Source: Actinokineospora globicatena
GTDB lineage: Bacteria > Actinomycetota > Actinomycetes > Mycobacteriales > Pseudonocardiaceae
Assembly (NCBI RefSeq): GCF_024171945.1
Contig: NZ_JAMTCR010000002.1
Coordinates: forward strand, 2,604,001 to 2,668,000
Length of the DNA stretch: 64,000 nt
Direction of reading: 5' to 3'
Shown: positions 36,944-46,121 of the stretch, piece after piece
Numbering within the stretch: the stretch's first letter is position 1
How the letters are laid out: each line of letters starts with the position of its first letter
Position numbers and translations under genes: made by a program
The notes under the pieces: generated by a model
The model's database searches: none
Told to the model about the DNA's origin: nothing
What the model saw: only the letters and a program-made list of their open reading frames with translations

Positions 36944-37324
36944 ATGGCCACCAAGGGGGACGGTTATTGGCATCGTCTCGTCAAGCGGCTCACGACCGAC
37001 GTGGACCAGCTCGACGCGGACGACCTGTCCACGCACGCCGAGGCCCAGGGTGCCAGGCGGGCCTGCGACTGCCGCTCCGGTGAGGAGGTCACGGTGTTCG
37101 GCCGGTTACGCACCGTGGAGCTGTGCCCGCGCGACGCGGCGGCCACGCTGGAGGCGGAGCTGTTCGACGGGACCGAGGGCGTGACACTAGTGTGGCTCGG
37201 GCGCCGCCGTATCCCGGGCATCGAGCCTGGCCGGACCGTCAAGGCCCAGGGCAGGATCGCGGTCAGGGACGGGCGCAAGGTGCTCTACAACCCGTACTAC
37301 GAGCTGCAGACCACGGCTCCCTGA
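36944..37324 (+). CDS. OB-fold nucleic-acid-binding protein
   Basis: A 126-residue protein. After an N-terminal helical segment containing 'CDCRSGEEVTVFGRLRTVEL', it has an OB-fold with 'LEAELFDGTEGVTLVWLGRRRIPGI' in substance and 'KAQGRIAVRDGRKVLYNP', as in RecG-wedge/tRNA-anticodon type OB domains. Binds nucleic acid by homology; the precise role is unknown. ATG 36944 follows GGGAGAAG; an upstream ATG (36890) is less well supported. It is 13 bp before the DUF3159 gene, same operon, as in mycobacteria. Confidence 0.85.
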   Translation: MATKGDGYWHRLVKRLTTDVDQLDADDLSTHAEAQGARRACDCRSGEEVTVFGRLRTVELCPRDAAATLEAELFDGTEGVTLVWLGRRRIPGIEPGRTVKAQGRIAVRDGRKVLYNPYYELQTTAP

Positions 37325-37337
37325 CGAAACCGGTGCC

Positions 37338-38150
37338 ATGACCAACCCGGCCGCACATGTCAACGGGTCGGGTGACCCCGACCGCCGTGACGACCTCGAC
37401 GAGCGGGGAGCGCCCGGCGCGGACCGCACCGAGGAGACCGACCCGGCGACCGGAGAGCCAGAGCCGGAGGAGCCGCAGCCCACGCTGCTCGAGCAGATGG
37501 GCGGTATCAGCGGCCTGATCTACTCGTCGGTGCCGGTCCTGGTGTTCGTGCTGGCCAACGCCCTCGGCGGGCTGACCGTCGGCATCTGGAGCGCGCTGGG
37601 CAGCGCGGTGCTGATCACCGTCATCCGGGTGGTCCGCAAGGAGCCGCTGCAGCCCGCGATCTCCGGGTTCTTCGGGGTGGGCATCGCCGCGTTCATCGCC
37701 TACCAGACCGGGTCGGCCAAGGGGTTCTTCCTCTTCGGCATCTGGACCAGCCTCGTCTACGGCGGCGTGTTCGCCCTGTCCATCCTGTTCCGGTGGCCGC
37801 TCGTCGGCGTTATCTGGTCCAGTTTGAACGGGCTCGGGCAGGGCTGGCGCAAGGACCGCAAGTCTCTGCTCGCGTACGACCTGGCGACCGCCACGTTCGT
37901 ACTCATCTTCGCGGCCCGCTACATCGTGCAGAAGTGGCTCTACGACGAAGACCTCACCGGGTGGCTCGCTGCCGCGCGCCTGGCCATGGGGTACCCGCTG
38001 TTCGCGGTTGCCCTGGTCGTGACCGTCTGGGCGGTCCGCAGGGCTAAGCAGCGGCAGGCGGAGCTGGAGACGACCGAGACCGTCGACGACGACGCGGTGG
38101 AGGCGGCGCTGCGGGCGAAGTACAGCGGCGAGCCCGCCGATCGCGGCTGA
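37338..38150 (+). CDS. DUF3159 membrane protein
   Basis: A 270-residue membrane protein with about six helices, after an acidic, Pro/Asp-rich N-terminus of ~50 residues. 'EQMGGISGLIYSSVPVLVFV' opens the membrane domain, and conserved charged loops include 'VIRVVRKEPLQPAISGFFGVG'. DUF3159 is actinobacterial, function unknown; it resembles intracellular septation/YciB-like membrane proteins only in general layout. Positioned between the OB-fold gene and trkA genes as in mycobacteria. Confidence 0.88.
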   Translation: MTNPAAHVNGSGDPDRRDDLDERGAPGADRTEETDPATGEPEPEEPQPTLLEQMGGISGLIYSSVPVLVFVLANALGGLTVGIWSALGSAVLITVIRVVRKEPLQPAISGFFGVGIAAFIAYQTGSAKGFFLFGIWTSLVYGGVFALSILFRWPLVGVIWSSLNGLGQGWRKDRKSLLAYDLATATFVLIFAARYIVQKWLYDEDLTGWLAAARLAMGYPLFAVALVVTVWAVRRAKQRQAELETTETVDDDAVEAALRAKYSGEPADRG

Positions 38151-38168
38151 CGGTCCCCGAACACGCGA

Positions 38169-38199
38169 AAGGCCGACCAGGTCCACCCTGGTCGGCCTT
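38169..38199. terminator. Bidirectional terminator hairpin
   Basis: A 13-bp perfect stem (38169-38181 with 38187-38199, 5-nt loop) between the converging DUF3159 and trkA genes. Confidence 0.85.
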
Positions 38200-38205
38200 C
38201 GTCGT

Positions 38206-38862
38206 CTAATGCCCTAGTGCCTTGCGGATTTCACCTTCGACGTGCGCGGACGCCACGAACAGCAGCTCGTCGCCGCCCTCCAGGGGGTCGTCCGGCTGCG
38301 GCACGATGACCCGGCCGCCGCGCAGGATGGTCACCAGGGCTGCGTCCCGGGGGAGCTTCACGTCCCGCACCGGCCTGCCCGCCCACGGGGTGTCGTCCGG
38401 CAGCGTCATCTCCACCAGGTTGGCCTGACCCTGCCGCAGCGTCAGCAGCTGCACGAGCCCGCCGACGCTAACGGCCTCTTCGACCATCGCGGCCAAGACC
38501 CTCGGTGTTGACACGGCGACGTCAACGCCCCACGCGCCGGTGAACAGCCACTCGTTGCTGGGGTCGTTGACCCTGGCCACCACCCGCTTGACCGCGAACA
38601 CGGTCTTGGCCAGCAGCGACACCACCAGGTTGACCTTGTCGTCGCCGGTGGCGGCGATGACGCAGTCGCACAGCTGCAGGCCCGCGTCCTCCAGGGAGGC
38701 GAGCTCGCAGGCGTCGGCGAGCACCCACTCGGCCTGCTCGACGGTGTGCGGCTCGAACTGCCCCGCCTCGCGCTCGATGAGCATGACCTGGTGGTCCCCG
38801 CCCACCAGCTCCGCGGCGATGGAGCGGCCTACCGCGCCCGCTCCGGCGATGGCGACGCGCAT
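38206..38862 (-). CDS. TrkA/RCK-family potassium uptake regulatory protein (CeoC-like)
   Basis: A 218-residue cytosolic RCK protein. 'MRVAIAGAGAVGRSIAAEL' is the Rossmann NAD-binding loop (GxGxxG) with an acidic residue at the end of strand 2 ('VMLIERE'). The TrkA-N domain is followed by a TrkA-C domain with 'TPWAGRPVRDVKLPRDAALVT' in substance. Such proteins gate K+ channels or transporters in response to nucleotides. Its ATG overlaps the stop of the second trkA gene (ATGA), so the two make a pair, as with ceoB and ceoC of mycobacteria. Confidence 0.92.
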   Translation of the reverse strand: MRVAIAGAGAVGRSIAAELVGGDHQVMLIEREAGQFEPHTVEQAEWVLADACELASLEDAGLQLCDCVIAATGDDKVNLVVSLLAKTVFAVKRVVARVNDPSNEWLFTGAWGVDVAVSTPRVLAAMVEEAVSVGGLVQLLTLRQGQANLVEMTLPDDTPWAGRPVRDVKLPRDAALVTILRGGRVIVPQPDDPLEGGDELLFVASAHVEGEIRKALGH

Positions 38863-39527
38863 CAGTTGCTCTCCTCGGGTGCCTGGGCCGCCGCGGCGGT
38901 GACGTCGCTGAGCGTGCCGGACAGGGCGGCGACGTAGACGTGGTCGTCGGACTGGATGACCGTCTTGGCCACCGGCAGCACGGCGGTGCCGAAGCGCATC
39001 ACGAAGGCGACCCGGCAGCCGGTGGCGCCCTGGAACTCCTTGACCGTGTGGCCGATCCAGTCCTCGTGGTAGGGCACCTGCAGGACCGCGACCCGGCCCG
39101 TGGGGTCGCGCCACGCGGAGGCGACGCCGTCGGGCAGCAGCGTGCGCAGCAGCCGGTCGGTCGTCCACGGCACGGTCGCCACGGTCGGGATGCCCAGGCG
39201 CTCGTAGACCTCGGCCCGCTTGGGGTCGTAGATGCGGGCCACCACGTGCTCGACGCCGAAGGTCTCCCTGGCCACCCTGGCGGAGATGATGTTGGAGTTG
39301 TCGCCGCTGGACACCGCCGCGAACGCGGCCGCCCGCTCGATGCCCGCCTCGATGAGGACCTGCCGGTCGAAGCCGGTGCCCACGACCTGCTGGCCGTGGT
39401 AGTCCTGCCCGAGCCTGCGGAAGGCCTGCGCGTCCTTGTCGATGACCGCGACGCTGTGGTCGAGCCGCTCCAGCGCCGCGGCCATCATGGCCCCGACCCG
39501 GCCGCAGCCCATGATCACCACGTGCAC
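38862..39527 (-). CDS. TrkA/RCK-family potassium uptake regulatory protein (CeoB-like)
   Basis: A 221-residue RCK protein, paralogue of the following gene. 'VVIMGCGRVGAMMAAALERL' is the dinucleotide-binding loop and 'VAVIDKD' the strand-2 acid. The C-terminal TrkA-C domain includes 'VKEFQGATGCRVAFVMRFG'. It likely forms a hetero-octameric ring with its partner beneath a K+ transporter. GTG 39527 has GGAGG at 8 nt. The divergent neighbouring gene encodes an APC-type permease related to K+ importers, its most likely membrane partner by context. Confidence 0.92.
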   Translation of the reverse strand: MHVVIMGCGRVGAMMAAALERLDHSVAVIDKDAQAFRRLGQDYHGQQVVGTGFDRQVLIEAGIERAAAFAAVSSGDNSNIISARVARETFGVEHVVARIYDPKRAEVYERLGIPTVATVPWTTDRLLRTLLPDGVASAWRDPTGRVAVLQVPYHEDWIGHTVKEFQGATGCRVAFVMRFGTAVLPVAKTVIQSDDHVYVAALSGTLSDVTAAAAQAPEESN

Positions 39528-39555
39528 GCCAAACGCCTCCTCGCTCCGGTCGACC

Positions 39556-39591
39556 CGATCGGCACCCACCGGGGGCGGTGGTGCCCGATCG
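39556..39591. promoter_or_regulatory. Imperfect palindrome between trkA pair and APC permease
   Basis: Arms at 39556-39570 and 39577-39591 (CGATCGG... with ...CCGATCG) pair over most of their length. It sits in the middle of a 124-bp divergent promoter region and may be a shared operator. Confidence 0.35.
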
Positions 39592-39651
39592 TGGACGAAC
39601 CTACCGGTGGGGGCGCCGGATCGGTGATGTGACCGCCTACGCTGTGCGTCC

Positions 39652-41655
39652 GTGTCCAAGTTCTCCACGGCGGCGAAACGACTGGTGGTCGGGCGTCCGT
39701 TCCGCAGCGACCGGCTGGCGCACACGCTGCTGCCCAAGCGCATCGCGCTCCCGGTCTTCGCCTCCGACGCGATGTCGTCGGTCGCCTACGCGCCGGAAGA
39801 GATCTTCCTCATGCTCTCGGTCGCCGGGCTCTCGGCCTACACCTTCGCCCCGTGGGTCGGCGTCGTGGTGGTCGTGGTCATGCTCACCGTGGTCGCCAGC
39901 TACCGGCAGAACGTCCGCGCGTACCCCTCCGGCGGCGGTGACTACGAGGTCGCCACGGTCAACCTGGGCAAGCAGGCAGGGCTGACGGTCGCCAGCGCCC
40001 TGCTGGTCGACTACGTGCTCACGGTGGCGGTGTCCATCGCCTCCGCCGCGGCCAACATCGGGTCCGCGATCCCGTTCGTGGCCACCCACAAGGTGGAGTT
40101 CTCGGTGGTCGCGATCGTGGTGCTCACCGCTATCAACCTGCGCGGCATCCGCGAGTCCGGCGCCGCGTTCGCCGTCCCGACCTACGCGTTCATGGTCGGC
40201 ATCATCCTGATGATCGGGTTCGGCCTGTTCCGCGGCCTGGTGCTCGGCGACGACCTGCGCGCCGAGAGCGCCGACCTGCAGATCAACGCCGAGCACGGCG
40301 AGCTGGCCGGGCTGGCGCTGGTGTTCCTGGTCCTGCGCGCGTTCTCCTCGGGCTGCGCGGCGCTGACCGGGGTCGAGGCCATCAGCAACGGGGTGCCCGC
40401 CTTCCGCAAGCCCAAGTCGAAGAACGCGGCCACCACGCTGCTGCTGATGGGCGGCATCGCGGTGGTCATGCTGATGGGCCTGATCGTGCTCGCCCAGCTC
40501 ACCCAGGTCCGCGTCGCCGAGGACCCGGCCACCCAGCTGGTCAACGCCCCCGCGGGCTACGAGCAGAAGACGATGGTCGCGCAGATCGCGGGCGCGGTGT
40601 TCGACGGCTTCCCGGTCGGCTTCTTCTTCATCACCATCGTCACCGCGCTGATCCTCGTGCTGGCCGCCAACACCGCGTTCAACGGCTTCCCGGTGCTCGG
40701 CTCGATCCTGGCCCAGGACCGCTACCTGCCCCGCCAGCTGCACACCCGCGGCGACCGGCTGGCCTTCTCCAACGGCATCATCGGCCTCGCCGGGTTCGCG
40801 ATCGTGCTGGTCATCGCGTTCGACGCCGAGGTGACCCGGCTCATCCAGCTCTACATCGTCGGGGTGTTCGTCTCGTTCACCATGAGCCAGACCGGGATGA
40901 TCCGGCACTGGAACCGCAAGCTCGCAGGCGAGACCGACCCGGTCGAGCGGCGCAGGATGCGCCGGGCGCAGGCGATCAACGCCTTCGGCCTGGCGATGAC
41001 CGGGTCGGTGCTGGTGGTGGTGCTGATCACCAAGTTCCTGCTCGGCGCCTGGATCGCGATCGCCGCGATGGCGGGTATCTACCTGGTGATGACCGGGATC
41101 CGCAGGCACTACGACCGGGTCGCCGCCGAGCTGGCCAAGGCCGAGGGCGACACCCCGTTCGTGCTGCCCTCGCGGATCCACACGATCGTGCTGGTCTCCA
41201 AGCTGCACCTGCCGACCAGGCGCGCGCTGGCCTACGCCAGGGCGACCCGGCCGGACGTGCTGGAGGCCATCACGGTCAACGTCGACGACGTGGACACCAA
41301 GAAGCTCGTCGGCGAGTGGGACAAGGAGAACTTCTCGGTGCCGCTGAAGGTCATCGAGTCGCCGTACCGGGAGATCACCAAACCGGTGCTCGACTACGTC
41401 AAGCGGATCCGCACGGACAACCCGCGCGACGTGGTCACCGTGTTCATCCCCGAGTACGTCGTCGGCCGCTGGTGGGAGCAGGTCCTGCACAACCAGAGCG
41501 CGCTGCGGCTCAAGGGCAGGCTCTTGTTCCAACCAGGCGTGATGGTGACAAGCGTGCCGTGGCAGTTGGCGTCGTCGGAGAAGGTCGCCGAGCGCGACCT
41601 AGTGGCTCCCGGCGCCATCCGCCGCGGTCTTACCGGTAAGGACGCACCCAAATGA
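39652..41655 (+). CDS. APC-superfamily permease, KimA/YdaO-like, probable K+ importer
   Basis: A 667-residue protein with about 12 helices in the first 500 residues, then a soluble ~150-residue domain. 'LPVFASDAMSSVAYAPEEI' at helix 1 is the unwound-helix motif of KimA-type proteins, and 'SGGGDYEVATVNLGK' follows helix 2. The C-terminal domain has the USP-like strands 'HTIVLVSKLHLPTRRALAYA' in substance. KimA of Bacillus is a high-affinity K+/H+ symporter controlled by c-di-AMP. The trkA pair next door supports a K+ role; an amino acid permease function cannot be excluded. Confidence 0.85.
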   Translation: MSKFSTAAKRLVVGRPFRSDRLAHTLLPKRIALPVFASDAMSSVAYAPEEIFLMLSVAGLSAYTFAPWVGVVVVVVMLTVVASYRQNVRAYPSGGGDYEVATVNLGKQAGLTVASALLVDYVLTVAVSIASAAANIGSAIPFVATHKVEFSVVAIVVLTAINLRGIRESGAAFAVPTYAFMVGIILMIGFGLFRGLVLGDDLRAESADLQINAEHGELAGLALVFLVLRAFSSGCAALTGVEAISNGVPAFRKPKSKNAATTLLLMGGIAVVMLMGLIVLAQLTQVRVAEDPATQLVNAPAGYEQKTMVAQIAGAVFDGFPVGFFFITIVTALILVLAANTAFNGFPVLGSILAQDRYLPRQLHTRGDRLAFSNGIIGLAGFAIVLVIAFDAEVTRLIQLYIVGVFVSFTMSQTGMIRHWNRKLAGETDPVERRRMRRAQAINAFGLAMTGSVLVVVLITKFLLGAWIAIAAMAGIYLVMTGIRRHYDRVAAELAKAEGDTPFVLPSRIHTIVLVSKLHLPTRRALAYARATRPDVLEAITVNVDDVDTKKLVGEWDKENFSVPLKVIESPYREITKPVLDYVKRIRTDNPRDVVTVFIPEYVVGRWWEQVLHNQSALRLKGRLLFQPGVMVTSVPWQLASSEKVAERDLVAPGAIRRGLTGKDAPK

Positions 41656-42884
41656 CCAGCGGGACAGTGGCGAACTGGACTGGGCGGCGGATCGAGGTCG
41701 AGGTCGGCGCGGTCGCCCACGGCGGGCACTGCGTGGCCAGGGCCGAGGGCCGGGTCGTGTTCGTCCGGCACGCGCTGCCCGGCGAGCGGGTCGTCGTCGC
41801 GATCACCGAGGACAAGGGCGGCTCGTTCTGCCGCGGCGACGCCGTCGAGGTGCTCGAGGCCTCCCCGGAGCGCGTCGAGCCGCCGTGCCCGTTGGCCGCC
41901 CCCGGTGGCTGCGGCGGGTGCGACTGGCAGCACGCGTCCGCCGACGAGCAGCGCAGGCTCAAGGCGGTCGTGGTCGCCGAGCAGCTCGACCGGCTGGCGG
42001 GGGTCAGCTGGGACGTCGAGGTCGAGGAGCTGGCCGGGGGGCTCGAGCACTGGCGCACCCGGACCCGGCTCGCGGTGGACCGCTCCGGCAAGGTCGGGTT
42101 CCGCGCGCACCGCAGCCACAAGATCGTGCCGGTCGCCGACTGCGTGATCGCCGCTCCCGGCACCGTCGACGTGCTCGCGGGTCAGGAGTGGACCCCGGGT
42201 GCGGAGCTAGAGGTGTCGGTCGACGCCACCGGTCGCACTCACGCGAGTGAGCTGCTGCCGGACAAGGGGCGACTGCGCAGCGGTAAGCCTGTCTTGCGCC
42301 CGCACCGGGTGCTCGGTTCGTCGGTCGCGGTCGAGCAGGCCGCCCGTCGCGAATGGCGGTTGGACGCGCACGGCTTCTGGCAGGTCCACCCGGACGCCGC
42401 CGACGTGTTGGCCGAAGTGGTCGCGGAGTGGACCGGTCTCGCTGAGGGTGGCGCGGCCTGGGACCTCTACGCGGGGGTTGGCCTGTTCGCCGCTGTGCTT
42501 GCCGGACAGGTGGGCGAAGAGGGTGCCGTGGTCGCGGTGGAGTCCTCGCGACGGGCAGCCGAGGACGGCGCGGAGAACCTGGCAGACCTACCGCAGGTGC
42601 GCGTGTTCGCGGGCAAGGTCGAAGACGTCCTCGCTGATGGCGACCTACCCGACCCTGACGTCGTCGTGCTGGACCCGCCGCGCAAGGGCGCGGGCCGCAG
42701 TGTCGTTGACGCTATCGCCGCCCGTGAGCCCAACCGCGTCGTCTACGTGGCCTGCGACCCCGCCGCTCTAGCCCGCGATGTCGCTTTCTTTGCCGAGCAC
42801 GGCTACGCGCTTGCCGACCTCAGGGCCTTCGACACCTTCCCGATGACCCACCACGTGGAGTGCGTGGCCCTGCTGCAGCGCTAG
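41652..42884 (+). CDS. TrmA/RumA-family RNA (uracil-5-)methyltransferase
   Basis: A 410-residue SAM-dependent methyltransferase. An N-terminal TRAM domain (residues 10-70, 'VEVGAVAHGGHCVARAEGR' in substance) is followed by a Cys cluster 'CPLAAPGGCGGCDWQH' that could bind an iron-sulfur cluster, and then the catalytic domain with 'VVLDPPRKGAG' and 'VVYVACDPAALARD', where the Cys is the nucleophile. Target is a uridine in tRNA or rRNA; which one is not determinable. ATGA overlap with the permease gene; same arrangement as in mycobacteria. Confidence 0.92.
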   Translation: MTSGTVANWTGRRIEVEVGAVAHGGHCVARAEGRVVFVRHALPGERVVVAITEDKGGSFCRGDAVEVLEASPERVEPPCPLAAPGGCGGCDWQHASADEQRRLKAVVVAEQLDRLAGVSWDVEVEELAGGLEHWRTRTRLAVDRSGKVGFRAHRSHKIVPVADCVIAAPGTVDVLAGQEWTPGAELEVSVDATGRTHASELLPDKGRLRSGKPVLRPHRVLGSSVAVEQAARREWRLDAHGFWQVHPDAADVLAEVVAEWTGLAEGGAAWDLYAGVGLFAAVLAGQVGEEGAVVAVESSRRAAEDGAENLADLPQVRVFAGKVEDVLADGDLPDPDVVVLDPPRKGAGRSVVDAIAAREPNRVVYVACDPAALARDVAFFAEHGYALADLRAFDTFPMTHHVECVALLQR

Positions 42885-42945
42885 GGCCACCGCTCTCCCG
42901 TTAGGGCCAACTGGTCAGGGCCGCCGTGTCGTCAGGGTCGCTTGG

Positions 42946-43806
42946 TCAGGGCCACTGGGGTCCACCCGCCGGTGGCCTGCCCGGTCCGGCCGCGTGCCTG
43001 CCCGGTCCACCCGAGGGCGGCGGGTTCTCCCACGGCGGCGGGGGAGCGGCGTGCCGACCACCCTGCGGCGGTCCCTGGTGCGGCTGCGGCACCGGCGGCC
43101 CCGGCTGTCCCGTCGGCCACTGCGGGGCCGGTGGCGGGGACGCTGGGACCGGCGGCGGCGGTTGCTGCGCGGGCTGCGGTAGTGGTGGCGCGGGCGCTGG
43201 TGGCTGTTGCGCTGGGATGCCGTGCGGCGGCGTGCCCGCGGACTGGGCCTCCGGTGACACGGCGGGCGGCATGCCCGCGCGGGCGCGGAACCAGTCCGGG
43301 ATGAACTCCTCCGACCGCGGGAACGCGCGCAGCTCGTCGACGAACCCGATGGGCGGCGGCACCCGGCGCCACGTCGGTTCCACGTCCGGGTCGAACTCGC
43401 AGGTGAAGGTCCCCGGCGGCTCGATCTCGTAGACCCCGCCGATCCAGGTGCCGCGCCCCGGCCGGTACATGCCCGCGCGCAGCCTGGCCAGCCCGTCGAC
43501 CACCTCGGTCGGCGGCCGCACCGGTCGCGCCACCCCGTCCGGCCCGGTGACCAGCACGTCCACCTCGACGTGCCTGCCGACCGACCGGTACTCCGCACGC
43601 AGCCGGGTCCACCCCTGACCGGCCACCCGCACCATGGCCCGGCCGACCGCCTTGGTCATCCGGTCCAGCTCCTCGCGCGCCACGACCGGCTCCGCCCCGG
43701 TCACGCCGCGCTCCCCACCGACACCCGCGCCGCTGCCACCGATGGTGTCGCAGGCGGTGACACCGACACCGCTGCCGCTGTCGCCAACACCACAGCCGGT
43801 ACCCAC
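42946..43806 (-). CDS. Protein of unknown function with Pro-rich tail
   Basis: About 286 residues. A Gly-rich N-terminus is followed by a globular part (about residues 50-180) containing 'WTRLRAEYRSVGRHVEVDV', 'PTEVVDGLARLRAGMYRPG', 'GTWIGGVYEI' and 'FDPDVEPTWRRVPPP'. The last ~90 residues are Pro/Gln/Ala-rich. The 'WTRLRAEY...VVDGLARLRAGMY' arrangement resembles immunity-type or YezG-like small domains of polymorphic toxin loci, but I cannot confirm this. No signal peptide. Start uncertain (GTG 43806 preferred). Lies between the TrmA-like gene and dxs. Confidence 0.65.
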   Translation of the reverse strand: MGTGCGVGDSGSGVGVTACDTIGGSGAGVGGERGVTGAEPVVAREELDRMTKAVGRAMVRVAGQGWTRLRAEYRSVGRHVEVDVLVTGPDGVARPVRPPTEVVDGLARLRAGMYRPGRGTWIGGVYEIEPPGTFTCEFDPDVEPTWRRVPPPIGFVDELRAFPRSEEFIPDWFRARAGMPPAVSPEAQSAGTPPHGIPAQQPPAPAPPLPQPAQQPPPPVPASPPPAPQWPTGQPGPPVPQPHQGPPQGGRHAAPPPPWENPPPSGGPGRHAAGPGRPPAGGPQWP

Positions 43807-44073
43807 CCCACTGGCGTTTTCCCCCTGTCCAGGCCCCCTATGACGTGTCGGGAACCCTACCCAATCGGGGCCGCTCGGATGGCCCGCTCCAGCAGGAACA
43901 GGGTGATCCGGACCGCACCCCGGTGACCCGGATGGGGGATCGCCGGGTGCGCTCCCGGCGCCGATACCGGAAGTCGGGGGTGCCCGAGCGCTCGTAGACT
44001 GGGCCGAGACCCGCACCGCTGCCGACACCACAAGACCCCACCTGACACCGCTCTCCCGACGAGGTGACGACGC

Positions 44074-45978
44074 GTGACCCTGCTGGACTCCGTGCACGGA
44101 CCGGCCGATCTCCGGCGGATGACCCACGAGGAACTCGACCGGCTCGCGGTGGAGATCCGGTCGTTCCTGGTCGACAAGGTCACCAGGACGGGTGGGCACC
44201 TGGGGCCCAACCTCGGCGTGGTGGAGCTGACCATCGCGCTGCACCGGGTGTTCGACTCGCCAGCGGACGGGGTGATCTTCGACGTCGGCCACCAGGCGTA
44301 CGTGCACAAGATCCTCACCGGCAGGCGCGACAGCTTCGACGAGCTGCGCCAGCAGGGCGGCATCTCGGGCTACCCGAGCCAGGCCGAGAGCGAGCACGAC
44401 CTGGTGGAGAACAGCCACGCCTCCACCGCGCTCTCGTACGCCGACGGCATCGCGAAGGCCCACCAGCTCCGCGGTGAGAAGCGGTCGGTTGTCGCTGTCG
44501 TCGGCGACGGCGCGCTCACCGGCGGTATGTGCTGGGAGGCGCTGAACAACATCGCCGCTGGGACGGACCGGTCGGTCGTGATCGTCGTCAACGACAACGG
44601 CCGCTCTTACTCGCCCACCATCGGCGGTCTCGCCGACCACCTCGCCACGCTGCGCCTGCGTCCCGGTTACGAGCGCGCGCTCGAGGGCGGTAAGAGGGTG
44701 CTGCAGGGCACCCCAGTCGTCGGCAAGCCCCTCTACGCGGCCCTGCACGCGGCCAAGCGCGGCATCAAGGACGTGCTGAGCCCGCAGGCCATGTTCGAGG
44801 ACCTCGGCCTGAAGTACCTCGGCCCGGTCGACGGGCACGACCTGGAGGCGCTGGAGGCCGCGCTGCGCCGGGCGAAGGACTTCGGCGGACCGGTGATCGT
44901 GCACGCGGTCACCCGCAAGGGCAACGGCTACCCGCTGGCCGAGAACGACGAGCTCGACCAGATGCACCAGACCGACCCGATCGACCCGGTCACCGGCAAG
45001 CCGCGCAAGTCCAAGGGCACGGTGTGGACCTCGGTGTTCGCCGAGGAGCTGGCCGCGATCGGCGCCGAGCGCGAGGACGTCGTGGCGATCACCGCCGCGA
45101 TGCTGCGCTCCACCGGTCTCGCGCCGTTCGCCGAGCGGTTCCCGGACCGGGTGTTCGACGTCGGCATCGCCGAGCAGCACGCCATCACCTCGGCGGCGGG
45201 CATGGCGATGGGCGGACTGCACCCGGTCGTGGCGATCTACTCCACGTTCCTCAACCGCGCCTTCGACCAGATGCTGATGGACGTCGCGCTGCACAAGCAG
45301 CCGGTCACCGTCGTGCTCGACCGCGCGGGCATCACCGGGCCCGACGGCGCCAGCCACCACGGCATGTGGGACCTGTCGATCCTGGGCGTCATCCCCGGCA
45401 TCCACATCGCCGCCCCGCGCGACGCGGCCACCCTGCGCGAGGAGTTGCGCGAGGCGGTCGCCATCGACGACGGCCCGTCGGTGCTGCGCTTCCCGAAGGC
45501 CACCGTCGGCGAGGACATCACCGCGATCGAGCGCCTCGGCCCGGTCGACGTGCTGCGCCGCGACGGCTGCCAGGACGTGCTGCTGGTGACCGTCGGCTCG
45601 TTCGCCGCGCTGGGCATCGCCGCCGCCGAGCGGCTGGCCGACCAGGGCATCGGCGTCACCGTGGTCGACCCGCGCTGGGTCACCCCGGTGCCCGCCGAGC
45701 TGGCCGGGCTGGCGCGCGAGCACAAGCTGGTCGTCACGGTCGAGGACAGCGGCCGCCACGGCGGCTTCGGTTGGGCGCTCGCCGCCGCGCTGCGCGACGC
45801 CGATGTCGACGTCCCGCTGCGCGACCTGGGCATCCCCAACGAGTTCCACGCCCAGGGCAGCCGCGACGAGGTGCTGGTCCGCCTCGGCCTGACCGCCCAG
45901 CACATCGCCCGCCGGGTCACCGGCTGGGCGTCCGACCTGATCGGCACGGCCGCCGAACCCGCGGTCGACCGCGCCTGA
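44074..45978 (+). CDS. dxs: 1-deoxy-D-xylulose-5-phosphate synthase
   Basis: Condenses pyruvate and glyceraldehyde 3-phosphate to DXP, the entry step of the MEP pathway to isoprenoids and a source for thiamine and pyridoxal. The 634-residue transketolase-like enzyme has '[15 protein letters not shown]', '[16 protein letters not shown]', the thiamine diphosphate motif from '[14 protein letters not shown]' to '[14 protein letters not shown]', and '[15 protein letters not shown]'. GTG 44074 follows GAGGTGA. In mycobacteria the RNase D-like gene follows dxs directly; here about 11 kb of other genes separate them. Confidence 0.96.
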   Translation: MTLLDSVHGPADLRRMTHEELDRLAVEIRSFLVDKVTRTGGHLGPNLGVVELTIALHRVFDSPADGVIFDVGHQAYVHKILTGRRDSFDELRQQGGISGYPSQAESEHDLVENSHASTALSYADGIAKAHQLRGEKRSVVAVVGDGALTGGMCWEALNNIAAGTDRSVVIVVNDNGRSYSPTIGGLADHLATLRLRPGYERALEGGKRVLQGTPVVGKPLYAALHAAKRGIKDVLSPQAMFEDLGLKYLGPVDGHDLEALEAALRRAKDFGGPVIVHAVTRKGNGYPLAENDELDQMHQTDPIDPVTGKPRKSKGTVWTSVFAEELAAIGAEREDVVAITAAMLRSTGLAPFAERFPDRVFDVGIAEQHAITSAAGMAMGGLHPVVAIYSTFLNRAFDQMLMDVALHKQPVTVVLDRAGITGPDGASHHGMWDLSILGVIPGIHIAAPRDAATLREELREAVAIDDGPSVLRFPKATVGEDITAIERLGPVDVLRRDGCQDVLLVTVGSFAALGIAAAERLADQGIGVTVVDPRWVTPVPAELAGLAREHKLVVTVEDSGRHGGFGWALAAALRDADVDVPLRDLGIPNEFHAQGSRDEVLVRLGLTAQHIARRVTGWASDLIGTAAEPAVDRA

Positions 45979-46121
45979 CGACCGCGTTCCCGGGTTCGCC
46001 CACGGGCGGGCCCGGGATTGTTCGCCGTAGGTGAAACGACCGGGGCAGAACGGACGATCTCGACACCAATGGTGATCATCTCGCGGTGGTCGCCCGTTCC
46101 CACGGTGAGGAGAAAGTCCCA

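Noticed and set aside
39528..39651. c-di-AMP (ydaO-type) riboswitch before the KimA-like permease
   Set aside because: The gap is only 124 bp and shows none of the conserved riboswitch segments; only an imperfect palindrome is present.
42946..45903. A 985-codon open frame on the minus strand opposite dxs
   Set aside because: Most of it is antisense to dxs, with His/Val/Asp/Gly-rich composition typical of shadow frames in high-GC DNA. Only its last ~286 codons are a plausible separate gene.
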